This document shows, piece after piece, positions 17,263 through 27,481 of a DNA stretch of 42,111 nt. The notes below the pieces were generated by a model, which was not told the origin of the DNA, made no database searches, and saw only the letters and a program-made list of their open reading frames with translations. The stretch is from Marinomonas alcarazii (GTDB lineage Bacteria; Pseudomonadota; Gammaproteobacteria; Pseudomonadales; Marinomonadaceae): assembly GCF_003208215.1 (NCBI RefSeq), contig NZ_QKLW01000001.1:1040947-1083057 (forward strand), in the 5' to 3' direction. The first letter of the stretch is position 1. Every line of letters begins with the position of its first letter. A program made the position numbers and the translations under genes.

Positions 17263-20200
17263 ATGATTAGAATGCTTATTAATGCAACTCAACAAGAAGA
17301 GTTGCGAGTCGCCCTAGTAGACGGACAGCGTCTATATGATCTAGATATCGAATCCGGTTCACGCGAACAAAAGAAATCCAACATATATAAAGGCCGTATC
17401 ACTCGTATCGAACCGAGTCTAGAAGCTGCCTTTGTTGATTTTGGCGCTGATCGCCACGGTTTCCTTCCCCTAAAAGAAATTTCCAAAACCTATTTCTCCA
17501 AAAAGTCCAATCACGAAGGCCGTATCAACATCAAAGATGTGTTGAGCGAAGGTCAAGAAGTGATAGTGCAAGTAGACAAAGAAGAGCGCGGCAATAAAGG
17601 TGCTGCATTAACTACTTTTGTTAGCTTAGCTGGACGTTATTTGGTTTTGATGCCAAATAATCCACGTGCTGGTGGCATTTCTCGTCGTATCGATGGTGAT
17701 GACAGATCTCACCTAAAAGAGGCAATGTCAGGGCTAAATACGCCAGAAAATGGCGGGCTTATTGTCCGTACAGCAGGTGTTGGCCGCTCAACAGAAGAAC
17801 TTCAGTGGGATTTGGATTACCTTGATACTCTATGGTCTTCCATTACTAAAGCGGCATCTGAAAAGCCAGCTCCGTTCTTAATTTATCAAGAAAGTAACAT
17901 CGTCATTCGCGCTATTCGCGACTACCTACGTGAAGACATTGGCGAAGTTTTAATTGATGAGAAAAGCGCCTACCAAGACGCAATCAATTTCGTTATGCAA
18001 GTAATGCCGCACTTTAAGTCGCGCATTAAGATGTACACAGATTCTACTCCTCTGTTTAACCGCTTCCAGATCGAAACTCAGATCGAAACGGCTTTCCAAC
18101 GCGAAGTTCGCCTACCTTCTGGCGGCTCGATCGTTATCGACCCGACAGAAGCGCTAGTGTCTATTGATATCAACTCTGCCCGTGCTACGAAAGGCGGAGA
18201 CATCGAAGAAACAGCACTACAAACGAATTTAGAAGCCGCAGACGAAATTGCTCGTCAATTGCGCCTTCGTGACATTGGTGGCTTGGTTGTTATCGATTTC
18301 ATCGATATGACACCAGTTCGCAACCAAAAAGAAGTTGAAAACCGCATGAAGAACGCCCTAGAAGCGGATCGTGCTCGCGTTCAACTTGGTCGTATCTCTC
18401 GTTTTGGCCTGCTAGAAATGTCTCGCCAGCGCTTGCGCCCTTCTCTTGGCGAAACCAGCGGTATCGTTTGTCCTCGCTGTAATGGCCAAGGCTTTATCCG
18501 TGACGTTGAATCTCTAGCTCTTTCTGTACTTCGCCTTATCGAAGAAGAATGTTCTAAAGAACGTACCGCTCAAATACGTGCCGTTTTACCTGTATCGGTT
18601 GCAACCTTCTTGCTTAACGAGAAGCGTACAAACATCGCTAAAATCGAAAAACGTAACAACGTTCATATCATCCTTGTGCCAAATCCTCATATGGAAACAC
18701 CGCACTTCGAAGTTGAACGCATTCGTGATGACAGCACTGTTGTAACGCAGAACGAAAACAGCTACTCACTAGTAGAAACACCAGAGCAGCCTCCTTATGA
18801 GCCTCGCAAAGCAAATGAGAACGTTCGACCACAGGCCGCTGTAACAAGCATTGCACCAAAATCGCCAGCACCTGAGCATTCAACACCAGCAAGTACTCCT
18901 AAAGCTGCTCAAAAGACATCAAGCAAACCAAGCTTGTTTAAACGTATTATGACTGCGCTATTTGGCGAAACACAAACAAACGAAAAACCAAAGAGCACAA
19001 GTAAAGCGCCAGCAAACACCAGCGCTCAGGGAGAAAGAAGCAAGTCCAGCAAAAATACGAGCAATCGCCCTAATAGAAACAACAAGCGCAACGTTAAACA
19101 CCAGAACTCAGACAAAGATGACAGCAATGCAGAAAAAGCACGCTCCACTCGTCAATCTCGTCGTGAGCAAGCTGAAGCTGGTAGCAAAAATAATAGCCGT
19201 CGCAATAACCGCAATAACAAGCAAGAAACTCAAGATACTCGAGTTGAAAAGCAAGAAGCAGCGGTAAAAGCACCACGCCAACAACCAAAGGAAAAAGACA
19301 TTCCTGAAGTGAAAGAGCGTAAACGCGACCGTAACGACAATCGTCGTCGTAATGGAAAACTGAAGGATGAAGCATTAGAAGCAACCAAACTACAAGAGCA
19401 AGAAGATGCGGCTTTAGTAGAGGCGGCTCAAAACGCAGTAACTGAGAAAAATGAGAACGGTGATGAACCACAACGTCGCTCTCGCCGCTCTCGTCGTTCT
19501 CGTCGCCCTCAGAAAGAAGAAAACAACGAGCAACAAGAAAACAATGAATCTGCCAGCACTGATAACACCCAAACGGCTGACACAGTAGCAAACGCAGAAA
19601 CAACAAAATCTACAGCTCAGAAAGACAATAAGGTCGCCGAAGCAACAGAAGACAAAGCGGAAAAAGTTGCATCCAAAGACACGTCTGAAGACGCTCCTAA
19701 GGAAGAAACGCAAGCCGTCATCTCTAAAGAGTCTACTGATGAAGCGCCTAAGGGAACTGCAGAAGTAGAAAAAACCAGCGATGAAAAAACAGCTGAAGAA
19801 ACACCAAAGGAAACTTCAGAAGTTGTTGCTAGCGAAGACCCCCTAAAAGAAACAGCAGAGGCAGCCTCTTCAAAAGATGCGCCTGAAGAAGCTGCTCTTA
19901 CTAAAGAAAAAACAGAAGCAGTCGTTACTGAAAGCGCGTCCGAAGAAAACCAAAAGGAATCAACTGAAGCAGCACCTGCAAAAAATGATACTGAAGAAGC
20001 TGCTCCTAAAGAAACAACCGAAGTTGTAGCCTCTGAAAGCTTGACGGAAAAAACGCCCAAAGCAACAACTGAAACTGAAACAAAACCAGTGAAGCCAAAG
20101 ATGTCAGTGAAAGCTCAAATGAGAAAAATTGAGCAAGAAAACGCTGATAACGCTATAGTTACCACAGAACAATCAGACAGCACAGAAGCTAAAGCAGAAA

Positions 20201-20541
20201 GTGTTACTGAATCAACTTCTGCAGAAGTTGAGACCGTAAAGGCAACCACTGAAGAAGAGACAAAAGAAGGGAACCCAGAAAACACTGGCCGCCCAACTCG
20301 CACTCCTCGACGTGGGCGTGGCAAGCCTGTAGCAAAAGCAGCGAGCACTGAAGCTAAAGCTCCAGTAGAGCTTCCGGCTGCCATTTTAGCTCAGCAGGAA
20401 AAACTTCGCTTGGAACAAGAAGAAAAACGTAACGCAGCAACATCGCGCCGCCGAGCATCTTCTGGTCGCGTAAAAAATGACCCGCGAATTTCACGAGAAG
20501 AAACAAGTCCTGAGCCAGCCTCTGAGACTAATGCAGAGTAA
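17263..20541 (+). CDS. rne: ribonuclease E
   Basis: The essential endoribonuclease that starts mRNA decay and matures rRNA and tRNA, and the scaffold of the degradosome. The ATG at 17263 ([21 protein letters not shown]) matches family starts. An upstream GTG at 17224 would add an unconserved 13 residues. The ribosome binding site is weak. The protein is 1092 residues, slightly longer than E. coli RNase E. The catalytic half (1-about 510) has the S1 domain (about 38-120), catalytic D302 and D345, and the zinc-link cysteines C403 and C406 in CPRCNGQG. The C-terminal half is disordered, with Arg/Asn-rich segments (about 580-660), an [11 protein letters not shown] patch near 737-747, a long acidic Glu/Ala/Thr repeat region (about 786-946) and a basic end. 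A terminator follows. Confidence 0.96.
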   Translation: MIRMLINATQQEELRVALVDGQRLYDLDIESGSREQKKSNIYKGRITRIEPSLEAAFVDFGADRHGFLPLKEISKTYFSKKSNHEGRINIKDVLSEGQEVIVQVDKEERGNKGAALTTFVSLAGRYLVLMPNNPRAGGISRRIDGDDRSHLKEAMSGLNTPENGGLIVRTAGVGRSTEELQWDLDYLDTLWSSITKAASEKPAPFLIYQESNIVIRAIRDYLREDIGEVLIDEKSAYQDAINFVMQVMPHFKSRIKMYTDSTPLFNRFQIETQIETAFQREVRLPSGGSIVIDPTEALVSIDINSARATKGGDIEETALQTNLEAADEIARQLRLRDIGGLVVIDFIDMTPVRNQKEVENRMKNALEADRARVQLGRISRFGLLEMSRQRLRPSLGETSGIVCPRCNGQGFIRDVESLALSVLRLIEEECSKERTAQIRAVLPVSVATFLLNEKRTNIAKIEKRNNVHIILVPNPHMETPHFEVERIRDDSTVVTQNENSYSLVETPEQPPYEPRKANENVRPQAAVTSIAPKSPAPEHSTPASTPKAAQKTSSKPSLFKRIMTALFGETQTNEKPKSTSKAPANTSAQGERSKSSKNTSNRPNRNNKRNVKHQNSDKDDSNAEKARSTRQSRREQAEAGSKNNSRRNNRNNKQETQDTRVEKQEAAVKAPRQQPKEKDIPEVKERKRDRNDNRRRNGKLKDEALEATKLQEQEDAALVEAAQNAVTEKNENGDEPQRRSRRSRRSRRPQKEENNEQQENNESASTDNTQTADTVANAETTKSTAQKDNKVAEATEDKAEKVASKDTSEDAPKEETQAVISKESTDEAPKGTAEVEKTSDEKTAEETPKETSEVVASEDPLKETAEAASSKDAPEEAALTKEKTEAVVTESASEENQKESTEAAPAKNDTEEAAPKETTEVVASESLTEKTPKATTETETKPVKPKMSVKAQMRKIEQENADNAIVTTEQSDSTEAKAESVTESTSAEVETVKATTEEETKEGNPENTGRPTRTPRRGRGKPVAKAASTEAKAPVELPAAILAQQEKLRLEQEEKRNAATSRRRASSGRVKNDPRISREETSPEPASETNAE
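19620..20100 (+). repeat. degenerate acidic repeats in the RNase E tail
   Basis: About 160 codons encode diverged copies of a Glu/Ala/Thr/Lys unit. The clearest pair is [11 protein letters not shown] and [11 protein letters not shown], with many shorter KE-T-E-A-A echoes. The DNA is A-rich and the copies are not identical, so this is an old, drifting repeat rather than a recent tandem duplication. Confidence 0.6.
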
Positions 20542-20570
20542 AACCTGCATGCATTTTTCATGAAATGACA

Positions 20571-20597
20571 AAGAGCCCGCCTTATGCGGGCTCTTTT
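20571..20597 (+). terminator. terminator after rne
   Basis: AGAGCCCGC (20572-20580) pairs with GCGGGCTCT (20586-20594), followed by TTTT. It sits 30 nt after the rne stop and 70 nt before the SulP gene. Confidence 0.85.
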
Positions 20598-20665
20598 GCA
20601 AACAGCATAAAACGGAATACTTCAACGGACTGATTAGCGAACAATAACGGACAGGTAAGAAAACA

Positions 20666-22318
20666 ATGATCATTGACTTTTCCCGCTTTAAAGACTGGGC
20701 TCTTGTAGGCGATTTATTTGGCGGCGCCACCACCGCTATCGTATCTCTGCCACTCGCACTCGCTTTCGGCGTCGCTTCAGGCGCTGGTGCTGAAGCTGGA
20801 CTTTGGGGGGCCATTTTGGTTGGCCTCTTCGCTGCATTATTCGGCGGTTCAACCAGCCTAATTTCCGAGCCAACAGGGCCAATGACGGTTATCATGACCG
20901 CCGTTTTAACCAGCATGCTTGCTAGTAGCCCTGAAGGTGGTGTCGCCATGGCATTTACCGTCGTCATGATCGCAGGCCTATTCCAAATTACTTTAGGCTA
21001 CTTAAAGCTCGGGAAATACATCACTCTTATGCCATACAGCGTAATATCTGGCTTTATGTCTGGCATCGGCATTATCTTAATTATTTTACAAATAGCTCCT
21101 TTTTTGGGGCATTCATCGCCATCAGGTGGCGTGATGGGAACACTAAGCGCCCTACCCGAACTTATTGTTAACCTTAAATTTTCTGAATTATTTTTAGGCC
21201 TACTCACCTTAGGTGTACTGTTTTATCTTCCTAAACACTGGCGCCGATATGTTCCTCCACAACTCGTCGCTTTAGTCGTCATTACTCTGGTTTCGGTTGT
21301 ACTCTTTAGCGACACTGGCGTTCGTCGTATCGGCACAATCCCATCTGGCCTACCCTCAATTCATTGGCCTAGTTTCGAACGCTCTGTTTTTATAGAAATG
21401 GTGATAAATGGTTTAGTACTTGGCACCTTAGGCTGCATAGACACACTCCTAACCGCCGTCATTGCCGACAGCCTAACACGCAAAGAGCACGATTCTAATC
21501 GGGAACTTATAGGACAAGGTACAGCCAACTTCTTTTCCGGGCTATTAGGCGGCTTACCAGGTGCAGGCGCGACCATGGGAACCGTAGTGAACATCCAGTC
21601 CGGTGGCAAATCACCACTGGCCGGCATAACAAGAGCCCTCATCCTATTACTGGTTGTGCTTGGCGCTTCTGACCTTATTAGCCCAATTCCAATGGCCGTA
21701 TTAGCAGGCATCGCATTGTACGTCGGTATAAATATACTTGACTGGAGCTTTTTAAAACGCGCTCATAAAGTCGCCCTATCCCCTACAATCATCATGTATG
21801 GCGTGATGGCATTGACTGTCTTTGTCGACTTAATGGTGGCTGTAGGTATTGGTGTTTTCATTGCCAATATCATGACAATAGAAAAGCTTAGCCGCCTCCA
21901 ATCTGGTAACGTCAAAGCAATAAGCGATGCCGATGATGACATCCCACTATCCGATGAAGAAAAAGCACTATTAGATCAAGCTGACGGGAAAGTTCTGCTT
22001 TTCTATTTATCAGGACCTATGATTTTTGGTGCCAGTAAGGCCATAGCAAAGCATCATAACCGCATACATAACTACAAGGCCGTGGTGCTCGATTTAAGCG
22101 CCGTTCCTATGATGGACCTCACCATAGGGCTTGCACTTGAAAACGCCATTAAAGACGCAATAGAAGCCGACTGCGCCGTTTATATATACAGTCCAAACGG
22201 TCAGACAACTGAGCGGCTTGAAAAACTTGGTGTCTTAAGCCGACTACCTAACAATGCCTTCTGTGATTCTCGCAAATCCGCCTTAGTACAAGCAGTTAAT
22301 AACCTAACAACTGCATAA
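20666..22318 (+). CDS. SulP-family anion transporter, BicA-like
   Basis: A 550-residue inner-membrane transporter of the SLC26/SulP family with about 12-14 membrane segments (residues about 10-405) and a cytoplasmic STAS domain (about 430-545, with VVLDLSAVPMMDLT). The opening region (GDLFGGATTAIVSLPLALAFGVASGAGAEAGLWGA, then SEPTGPMTVIMTAV) is strikingly like the cyanobacterial sodium-dependent bicarbonate transporter BicA. Bicarbonate is therefore a better substrate guess than sulfate, though many marine homologues are uncharacterised. It has its own ribosome binding site and follows the rne terminator. A terminator shared with aceF lies downstream. Substrate is an inference. Confidence 0.85.
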   Translation: MIIDFSRFKDWALVGDLFGGATTAIVSLPLALAFGVASGAGAEAGLWGAILVGLFAALFGGSTSLISEPTGPMTVIMTAVLTSMLASSPEGGVAMAFTVVMIAGLFQITLGYLKLGKYITLMPYSVISGFMSGIGIILIILQIAPFLGHSSPSGGVMGTLSALPELIVNLKFSELFLGLLTLGVLFYLPKHWRRYVPPQLVALVVITLVSVVLFSDTGVRRIGTIPSGLPSIHWPSFERSVFIEMVINGLVLGTLGCIDTLLTAVIADSLTRKEHDSNRELIGQGTANFFSGLLGGLPGAGATMGTVVNIQSGGKSPLAGITRALILLLVVLGASDLISPIPMAVLAGIALYVGINILDWSFLKRAHKVALSPTIIMYGVMALTVFVDLMVAVGIGVFIANIMTIEKLSRLQSGNVKAISDADDDIPLSDEEKALLDQADGKVLLFYLSGPMIFGASKAIAKHHNRIHNYKAVVLDLSAVPMMDLTIGLALENAIKDAIEADCAVYIYSPNGQTTERLEKLGVLSRLPNNAFCDSRKSALVQAVNNLTTA

Positions 22319-22346
22319 CCAAATACATATCCCACAAAACGCTAGA

Positions 22347-22379
22347 CAAAAAAAAGCCGCTTATGAAGCGGCTTTTTTA
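22347..22379. terminator. bidirectional terminator between the SulP gene and aceF
   Basis: AGCCGCTT (22355-22362) and AAGCGGCT (22366-22373) form a stem with a long A-run on the left and a T-run on the right, between two converging genes. Confidence 0.85.
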
Positions 22380-22400
22380 TCAGCTTAACTCTCTTCTTAA

Positions 22401-24332
22401 TTAAAGAGACAAGCGACGAACATCACTTAGCAATGAATTCAAGTAGGTCATAAAGCGACCTGCATCACCACCATTGACTGCTCTGTGGTCATAAGACAAG
22501 CACAATGGCAACATTGTACGAGGCTCAAACTCTTTACCATTCCAGCGCGGTTCGATGTCTGCTTTAGAAACACCAAGAATACCCACTTCAGGACAGTTAA
22601 CGATAGGAGTAAACCCTGTACCGCCAATTGCACCCAAACTAGAAATAGTAAAACAGCCACCCTGCATATCTGCAGGTTTCAACTGCTTATCAAGCGCTTT
22701 CTTGATCAGTTCGCCAGCTTCTTTTGCAATCTGAACAACTGACTTTTTATCAGCATCACGCAAAACAGGCACAACCAATCCTGCAGGAGAGTCTACCGCA
22801 ATACCAATGTGCACATAATGCTTCTGAACATAGCTTTGACCATCAGACATTAGAGACACGTTGAAGCTTGGGTTAGCAACCATAGCTTGCGCAACCGCTT
22901 TGATCAGGAATGGAAGAGGCGTCAATTTAACCCCTTGTTTTTCCATCTCGCCTTTCAATCCTTTACGGAAAACTTCAAGATCAGAGATATCCGCTTTGTC
23001 AAACTGAGTAACCTGAGGCACAACAAGGGCGTTGCGAACCATATTTTCAGCAGTTAGACGTTGGATTTTGCTCATTTTAACAACTTCGACTTCGCCGAAC
23101 TTACTAAAATCTTGATCTGGCACAGTTGGCAAACCAGAACCCGTTGCTGCAGCCGCAGGAGCAGATTCTGCTTTTTGAACCGCCGCTTTAACATAAGCGT
23201 GCAAGTCTTCTTTCGTAATACGACCACGTGGGCCTGTAGGACGAACAAGAGCAAGATCAACGCCTAGCTCGCGAGCAAGCATGCGCACAGCAGGACCTGC
23301 ATGAACTTTCTTAGAAGGCTCAGACAACACAGCAGATTGATCTGCCTGTGCTGGTGCTGCTTTCGCCGCACTCGCTTTAGGTGCCTCAGCAGCAGGCGCT
23401 GGTGACGCTTTTTCAGCAGCAGGAGCCGCTTCAGCTTTAGGTGCAGAACCACCTTCCACTTCAAGCTCAAGCACGAAATCACCTTCAGAAACCTTGTCAC
23501 CTACTTTTATAGAAACAGATTTTACCGTTCCTGATTTTGGTGCAGGAATTTCCATAGAAGCTTTATCAGTTTCAAGGACGATGATGGAATCGCCTTCACT
23601 GACCTTATCGCCAGCCGCCACTGCCACTTCGATAACTTCTACGCCTTCAGCGCCACCAATGTCAGGAACATTGACTTTTTCAACGCCACCTGAAGCCGAT
23701 TCAGCAGCTGGAGCTGGAGACTCTGATTTAGGTTCTGCCGCTTTCTCTTCTGCAACTGGAGCAGAAGAAGACTCTGTCAACAATAAAAGAACCTTATCGC
23801 CCTCAGAAACCGTGTCACCTTCTTTGATATAAAGCTTCGAAACTTTACCGCTGAAAGGCGCAGGAATATCCATGGACGCTTTATCAGTCTCAAGAACGAT
23901 GATTGAATCGCCCTCTTGAACCTCATCACCTTCAGCAACACAGACTTCTATAACGTCAACACCTGTCGCTCCACCAATATCAGGTACAGAGACAGTTTGT
24001 TCAGAAGACGCTGCAGGCTTTTCTTCGGCAGCAGGCGCTGCTTTTGCAGGTGCTTCTTCTTGCGCTTTTGGTTCTTCAGCAGCAGCTTCGCCACCTTCAA
24101 CTTCTAGCTCAAGAATCTTATGACCTTCTGAAACAGTATCACCTTCTTTAACACTAATAGCGGTCACTTTACCCGCTAGTGGAGAAGGTACGTCCATAGA
24201 CGCTTTGTCTGTTTCTAATACAATAATCGCTTGGTCAACTTCGATTATGTCGCCAACTTGAACGCTAACTTCGATTACTTCGACGTTATCTGCACCACCA
24301 ATATCTGGCACTTGAATGATTTCAGTACTCAC
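22401..24332 (-). CDS. aceF: pyruvate dehydrogenase E2, dihydrolipoamide acetyltransferase
   Basis: Core subunit of the pyruvate dehydrogenase complex, which transfers acetyl groups from E1 to CoA. The 643 residues hold three tandem lipoyl domains with lipoyl lysines K43, K151 and K257 (each in ETDKASM), joined by Ala/Pro/Glu linkers. A subunit-binding domain (about 343-381, GPAVRMLARELGVDL...GPRGRITKEDL) and the acyltransferase domain (about 408-643) follow. The catalytic motif reads DHRAVNG, with H616 and Asn at the place where E. coli has the HxxxDG aspartate. As I recall, Asn is normal in the Azotobacter/Pseudomonas type, so this is not a defect. It follows aceE by 91 nt, which contain a strong hairpin. 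No lpd gene follows. Confidence 0.95.
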   Translation of the reverse strand: MSTEIIQVPDIGGADNVEVIEVSVQVGDIIEVDQAIIVLETDKASMDVPSPLAGKVTAISVKEGDTVSEGHKILELEVEGGEAAAEEPKAQEEAPAKAAPAAEEKPAASSEQTVSVPDIGGATGVDVIEVCVAEGDEVQEGDSIIVLETDKASMDIPAPFSGKVSKLYIKEGDTVSEGDKVLLLLTESSSAPVAEEKAAEPKSESPAPAAESASGGVEKVNVPDIGGAEGVEVIEVAVAAGDKVSEGDSIIVLETDKASMEIPAPKSGTVKSVSIKVGDKVSEGDFVLELEVEGGSAPKAEAAPAAEKASPAPAAEAPKASAAKAAPAQADQSAVLSEPSKKVHAGPAVRMLARELGVDLALVRPTGPRGRITKEDLHAYVKAAVQKAESAPAAAATGSGLPTVPDQDFSKFGEVEVVKMSKIQRLTAENMVRNALVVPQVTQFDKADISDLEVFRKGLKGEMEKQGVKLTPLPFLIKAVAQAMVANPSFNVSLMSDGQSYVQKHYVHIGIAVDSPAGLVVPVLRDADKKSVVQIAKEAGELIKKALDKQLKPADMQGGCFTISSLGAIGGTGFTPIVNCPEVGILGVSKADIEPRWNGKEFEPRTMLPLCLSYDHRAVNGGDAGRFMTYLNSLLSDVRRLSL

Positions 24333-24374
24333 AGAAATCTCCTTTGTCTTATAGACGCATCAAACTTAAAATCA

Positions 24375-24406
24375 CATCCAGCTTGAAATAGACCTCAAGC
24401 TGGATG
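24375..24406 (-). promoter_or_regulatory. intercistronic hairpin between aceE and aceF
   Basis: CATCCAGCTTGA (24375-24386) and TCAAGCTGGATG (24395-24406) form a perfect 12-bp stem with an 8-nt loop, 15 nt after the aceE stop. On the minus strand it runs into TGATTTTAAG rather than a clean T-run. Partial termination or protection of the aceE 3' end are both possible. Confidence 0.6.
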
Positions 24407-24423
24407 CCTAGATTGTCAGGCAA

Positions 24424-27090
24424 TTAGCAAGTTACTGGATTCGGCTTTTCAGGGTCCAAGCCAAATTTAGCAATCGCTTCACTAACTACAGATGCATCAA
24501 TCACACCGTCTTTTGCAAGGGCATTCAAAGCTGAAACAACAACCCAATAGCGGTTCACTTCAAAGAAATGACGCAATTGAGCACGAGTATCACTGCGACC
24601 AAAGCCATCTGTACCTAATACGTTATAAGTCGTATTGATAAAAGGACGGATTTGATCTGCGAACAACTTAACATGGTCAGTAGAAGCGATTACTGGACCA
24701 TTTCCGCTCAAGCAGGACTCGACATAAGACACGCGAGGCTCTTGTTCAGGGTGAAGCATGTTCCAACGGTTTACATCAAGACCTTCACGACGCAACTCAT
24801 TGAAAGACGTTACACTCCATACATCAGAGTTAATACCGTAATCGTTAAATAGAATCTCAGCAGCCGCTTCTACTTCACGAAGAATCACACCAGAACCAAG
24901 TAATTGAACTTGTTTCTTGTTGGCTTTCTTAGCGTGAGATTTAAGTTTATACATCCCTTTGATAATGCCTTCTTCAACACCTTCAGGCATATCTTCATGG
25001 GTATAGTTTTCGTTCATTACTGTTAGGTAATAGAAAACACTTTCTTTCTCTTTATACATACGGCGCAAGCCATCTTGCATAATAACCGCAACTTCGTATG
25101 AATAAGTTGGATCATAAGACACACAATTTGGGATAGTGCCAGCAAGAATGTGGGAATGACCATCTTCGTGCTGCAAACCTTCACCGTTAAGTGTTGTACG
25201 ACCCGCTGTTGCACCAATCAAGAAACCACGAGCCTGAGAATCACCTGCCGCCCAAGCCAAGTCACCAACACGTTGGAAACCAAACATTGAGTAATAAATG
25301 TACACAGGAATCATTGGCAGATTGCTGTTGCTGTAAGAAGTTGCTAATGCCAACCACGCAGAGAATGCACCTGGTTCATTAATACCTTCTTGCAAAATTT
25401 GCCCATCAGCAGATTCTTTGTAATACATAATCTGAGTATGGTCATGCGGTGTATAACGCTGACCTTCAGATGTGTAGATACCTAGCTGACGGAACATACC
25501 TTCCATACCAAAGGTACGAGCTTCATCCGCAACAATTGGCACAACACGCTTACCAATTTCTTTGTCTTTAACCATAACATTCAATGCACGCACGAATGCC
25601 ATCGTTGTAGAGATTTCACGACCGTTTGTACCAGCGATCTGAGACTTGAAGGCTTCCAAAGATGGAACCTCTAGTGCTTCACAATCACGACGACGCACAG
25701 GGAAATCACCATGCAATGCTTTACGACGTGAGCGCAAGTATTGCATTTCTGGGCTATCTTCTGCTGGGCGGTAGTAAGGAAGATCTTTCAGTTCTTCATC
25801 ACTGATAGGAATACCAAACTTGTCACGGAACTGAGCCAAAGACTCCTCATCCAGTTTCTTAGTTTGGTGCGCCGTATTTTGCGCTTCAGCCGCTTTGAAC
25901 ATGCCGTAACCTTTAACGGTTTGCGCCAAGATAACGGTCGGCTGACCCTTGTGAGAAGTTGCCTCAGCGTAAGCTGCGTATACTTTATATGGATCATGTC
26001 CACCACGGTTAAGATTCATGATCTCATCATCAGTCATGTCTTTAACCATCTCTAGCAATTCTGGGTATTTGCCAAAGAAGTGTTCACGAGTATATGCGCC
26101 ACCATTTGCTTTGTAGTTCTGAAGTTCGCCATCGCATACTTCATTCATACGCTTAATTAGCAGGCCTTTGTCATCTTTCTCGAACAAAGGATCCCAATGA
26201 CGGCCCCAAAGACACTTGATAACGTTCCAGCCAGCGCCACGGAATACACCTTCAAGCTCCTGAACAATTTTGCTGTTACCACGCACAGGTCCGTCTAGAC
26301 GCTGTAGGTTACAGTTGATCACGAAAATAAGGTTGTCCAGTTTTTCACGGCCAGCAAGCGCAATTGCACCTAAAGACTCTGGCTCATCACACTCACCATC
26401 GCCAAGGAAAGCCCATACTTTACGGTCACCTTGATCAATCAAACCACGGCTATGCTGATATTTCATAACGTGTGCTTGATAAATGGCTTGCAAAGGCCCT
26501 AGACCCATAGAAACCGTAGGGAACTGCCAGTAGTCAGGCATCAACCAAGGGTGTGGGTAAGAAGAGATACCTTTGCCATCTACTTCACGACGGAAGTTAT
26601 CAAGCTGCTCATCTGTCAGACGCCCTTCAATGTATGAACGTGCATAAATACCAGGAGAAATATGGCCTTGGAAAAAAACCATATCAGCTTCTTGCTTACC
26701 GTCACTACCACGGAAAAAGTGGTTAAAACCGATATCATAAAGCGTTGCGGCTGAAGAAAAACTCGTAATGTGGCCACCAAGTGTTGAGTCAACACGGTTA
26801 GCTTTCATTACCATAGCCAATGCATTCCAACGAATTATGGAACGTATACGACGCTCCATAAATACGTCACCGGGCAACGGCTTCTGATTTTCAGGAGCTA
26901 TCGTATTTCGGTATGGCGTCGTGATAGACGACGGCATTGACGTACCTGCTTTTGAAGCTTCATTCGTCAAATGATTTAAAATGTATTGTGCGCGTTCAGG
27001 ACCTTCTTCGCGAAGGACAGACTCAAGCGCATCGACCCACTCTTTCGTTTCAATTGGATCGATGTCTTCGAGAATATGCTGCTCAGTCAT
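24424..27090 (-). CDS. aceE: pyruvate dehydrogenase E1 component (homodimeric type)
   Basis: Thiamine-diphosphate enzyme that decarboxylates pyruvate and acetylates the lipoyl groups of AceF. It has 888 residues, the standard length of the homodimeric gammaproteobacterial E1. The ThDP-binding motif begins GDGECDEPES and closes with NLIFVINCNLQRLDGPVRGN, near residues 230-260. The N-terminal ETKEWVDALESVL and the central GKPTxILAQTVKGYGM-like block (GQPTVILAQTVKGYG) are typical. The ribosome binding site GGGAG lies rather far (11 nt) from the ATG. There is no adjacent pdhR, in contrast to E. coli, and the gene is preceded by a long structured leader. Confidence 0.97.
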   Translation of the reverse strand: MTEQHILEDIDPIETKEWVDALESVLREEGPERAQYILNHLTNEASKAGTSMPSSITTPYRNTIAPENQKPLPGDVFMERRIRSIIRWNALAMVMKANRVDSTLGGHITSFSSAATLYDIGFNHFFRGSDGKQEADMVFFQGHISPGIYARSYIEGRLTDEQLDNFRREVDGKGISSYPHPWLMPDYWQFPTVSMGLGPLQAIYQAHVMKYQHSRGLIDQGDRKVWAFLGDGECDEPESLGAIALAGREKLDNLIFVINCNLQRLDGPVRGNSKIVQELEGVFRGAGWNVIKCLWGRHWDPLFEKDDKGLLIKRMNEVCDGELQNYKANGGAYTREHFFGKYPELLEMVKDMTDDEIMNLNRGGHDPYKVYAAYAEATSHKGQPTVILAQTVKGYGMFKAAEAQNTAHQTKKLDEESLAQFRDKFGIPISDEELKDLPYYRPAEDSPEMQYLRSRRKALHGDFPVRRRDCEALEVPSLEAFKSQIAGTNGREISTTMAFVRALNVMVKDKEIGKRVVPIVADEARTFGMEGMFRQLGIYTSEGQRYTPHDHTQIMYYKESADGQILQEGINEPGAFSAWLALATSYSNSNLPMIPVYIYYSMFGFQRVGDLAWAAGDSQARGFLIGATAGRTTLNGEGLQHEDGHSHILAGTIPNCVSYDPTYSYEVAVIMQDGLRRMYKEKESVFYYLTVMNENYTHEDMPEGVEEGIIKGMYKLKSHAKKANKKQVQLLGSGVILREVEAAAEILFNDYGINSDVWSVTSFNELRREGLDVNRWNMLHPEQEPRVSYVESCLSGNGPVIASTDHVKLFADQIRPFINTTYNVLGTDGFGRSDTRAQLRHFFEVNRYWVVVSALNALAKDGVIDASVVSEAIAKFGLDPEKPNPVTC

Positions 27091-27131
27091 CGTGTTAATA
27101 ACTCCCGCTATTAGAACAGATACTTAACCTA

Positions 27132-27481
27132 CCAAGGACATTATGTGTGTTTAAGCCTTGGAGGCTACTTAAACGAACCATCGGAACTCATATGAATAGC
27201 CATAAATAAGTTCCAGCCGACTTCGGATAAAACGACACCCTACTTTATTGGTACTTAAAGCGTCGTTTTTATCCGTTTCAATGGCAACTTTTGTTGTTTT
27301 ATTTTTATTTCCATTGTATCGACCACTAGTTTACCTAGTCGGATCGCTTCCAATTCGGATTTGGTTCATCAAATCCAACATTAAGTTTCTACATGCAACT
27401 AGCCTTACTAAATGCATATAAAAATTCAAAACTGTTTACTTAGATAAGTAAGAGAACATGATTTAAGTGCTTTGCACTTAA
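27132..27481 (-). promoter_or_regulatory. hairpin-rich leader upstream of aceE
   Basis: The region 27091-28017 has no convincing gene. Its aceE-proximal part holds a series of inverted repeats: GTTTAAGCCT with AGGC-TTAAAC (27149-27174); CGGATAAAA-CGAC with GTCG-TTTTATCCG, one bulge (27224-27275); ACTAG/CTAGT (27324-27339, part of a longer imperfect repeat); GGATTTG/CAAATCC (27357-27376); and TTAAGTGC/GCACTTAA (27463-27481). CCAAGG at 27132-27137 could instead pair with CCTTGG at 27156-27161, excluding the first stem. This suggests a structured 5' leader, but no known family is recognised. Confidence 0.5.

Noticed and set aside
18962..20384. Several long ORFs on both strands overlapping the rne tail
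   Set aside because: They arise from the repetitive, biased codon composition of the Glu/Ala/Arg-rich tail and show no independent gene features.
22401..24332. DHRAVNG in place of the HxxxDG acyltransferase motif as a defective AceF
   Set aside because: As I recall, asparagine is found at this place in three-lipoyl E2 proteins of Azotobacter and Pseudomonas, so it is a lineage trait, not a loss of function.
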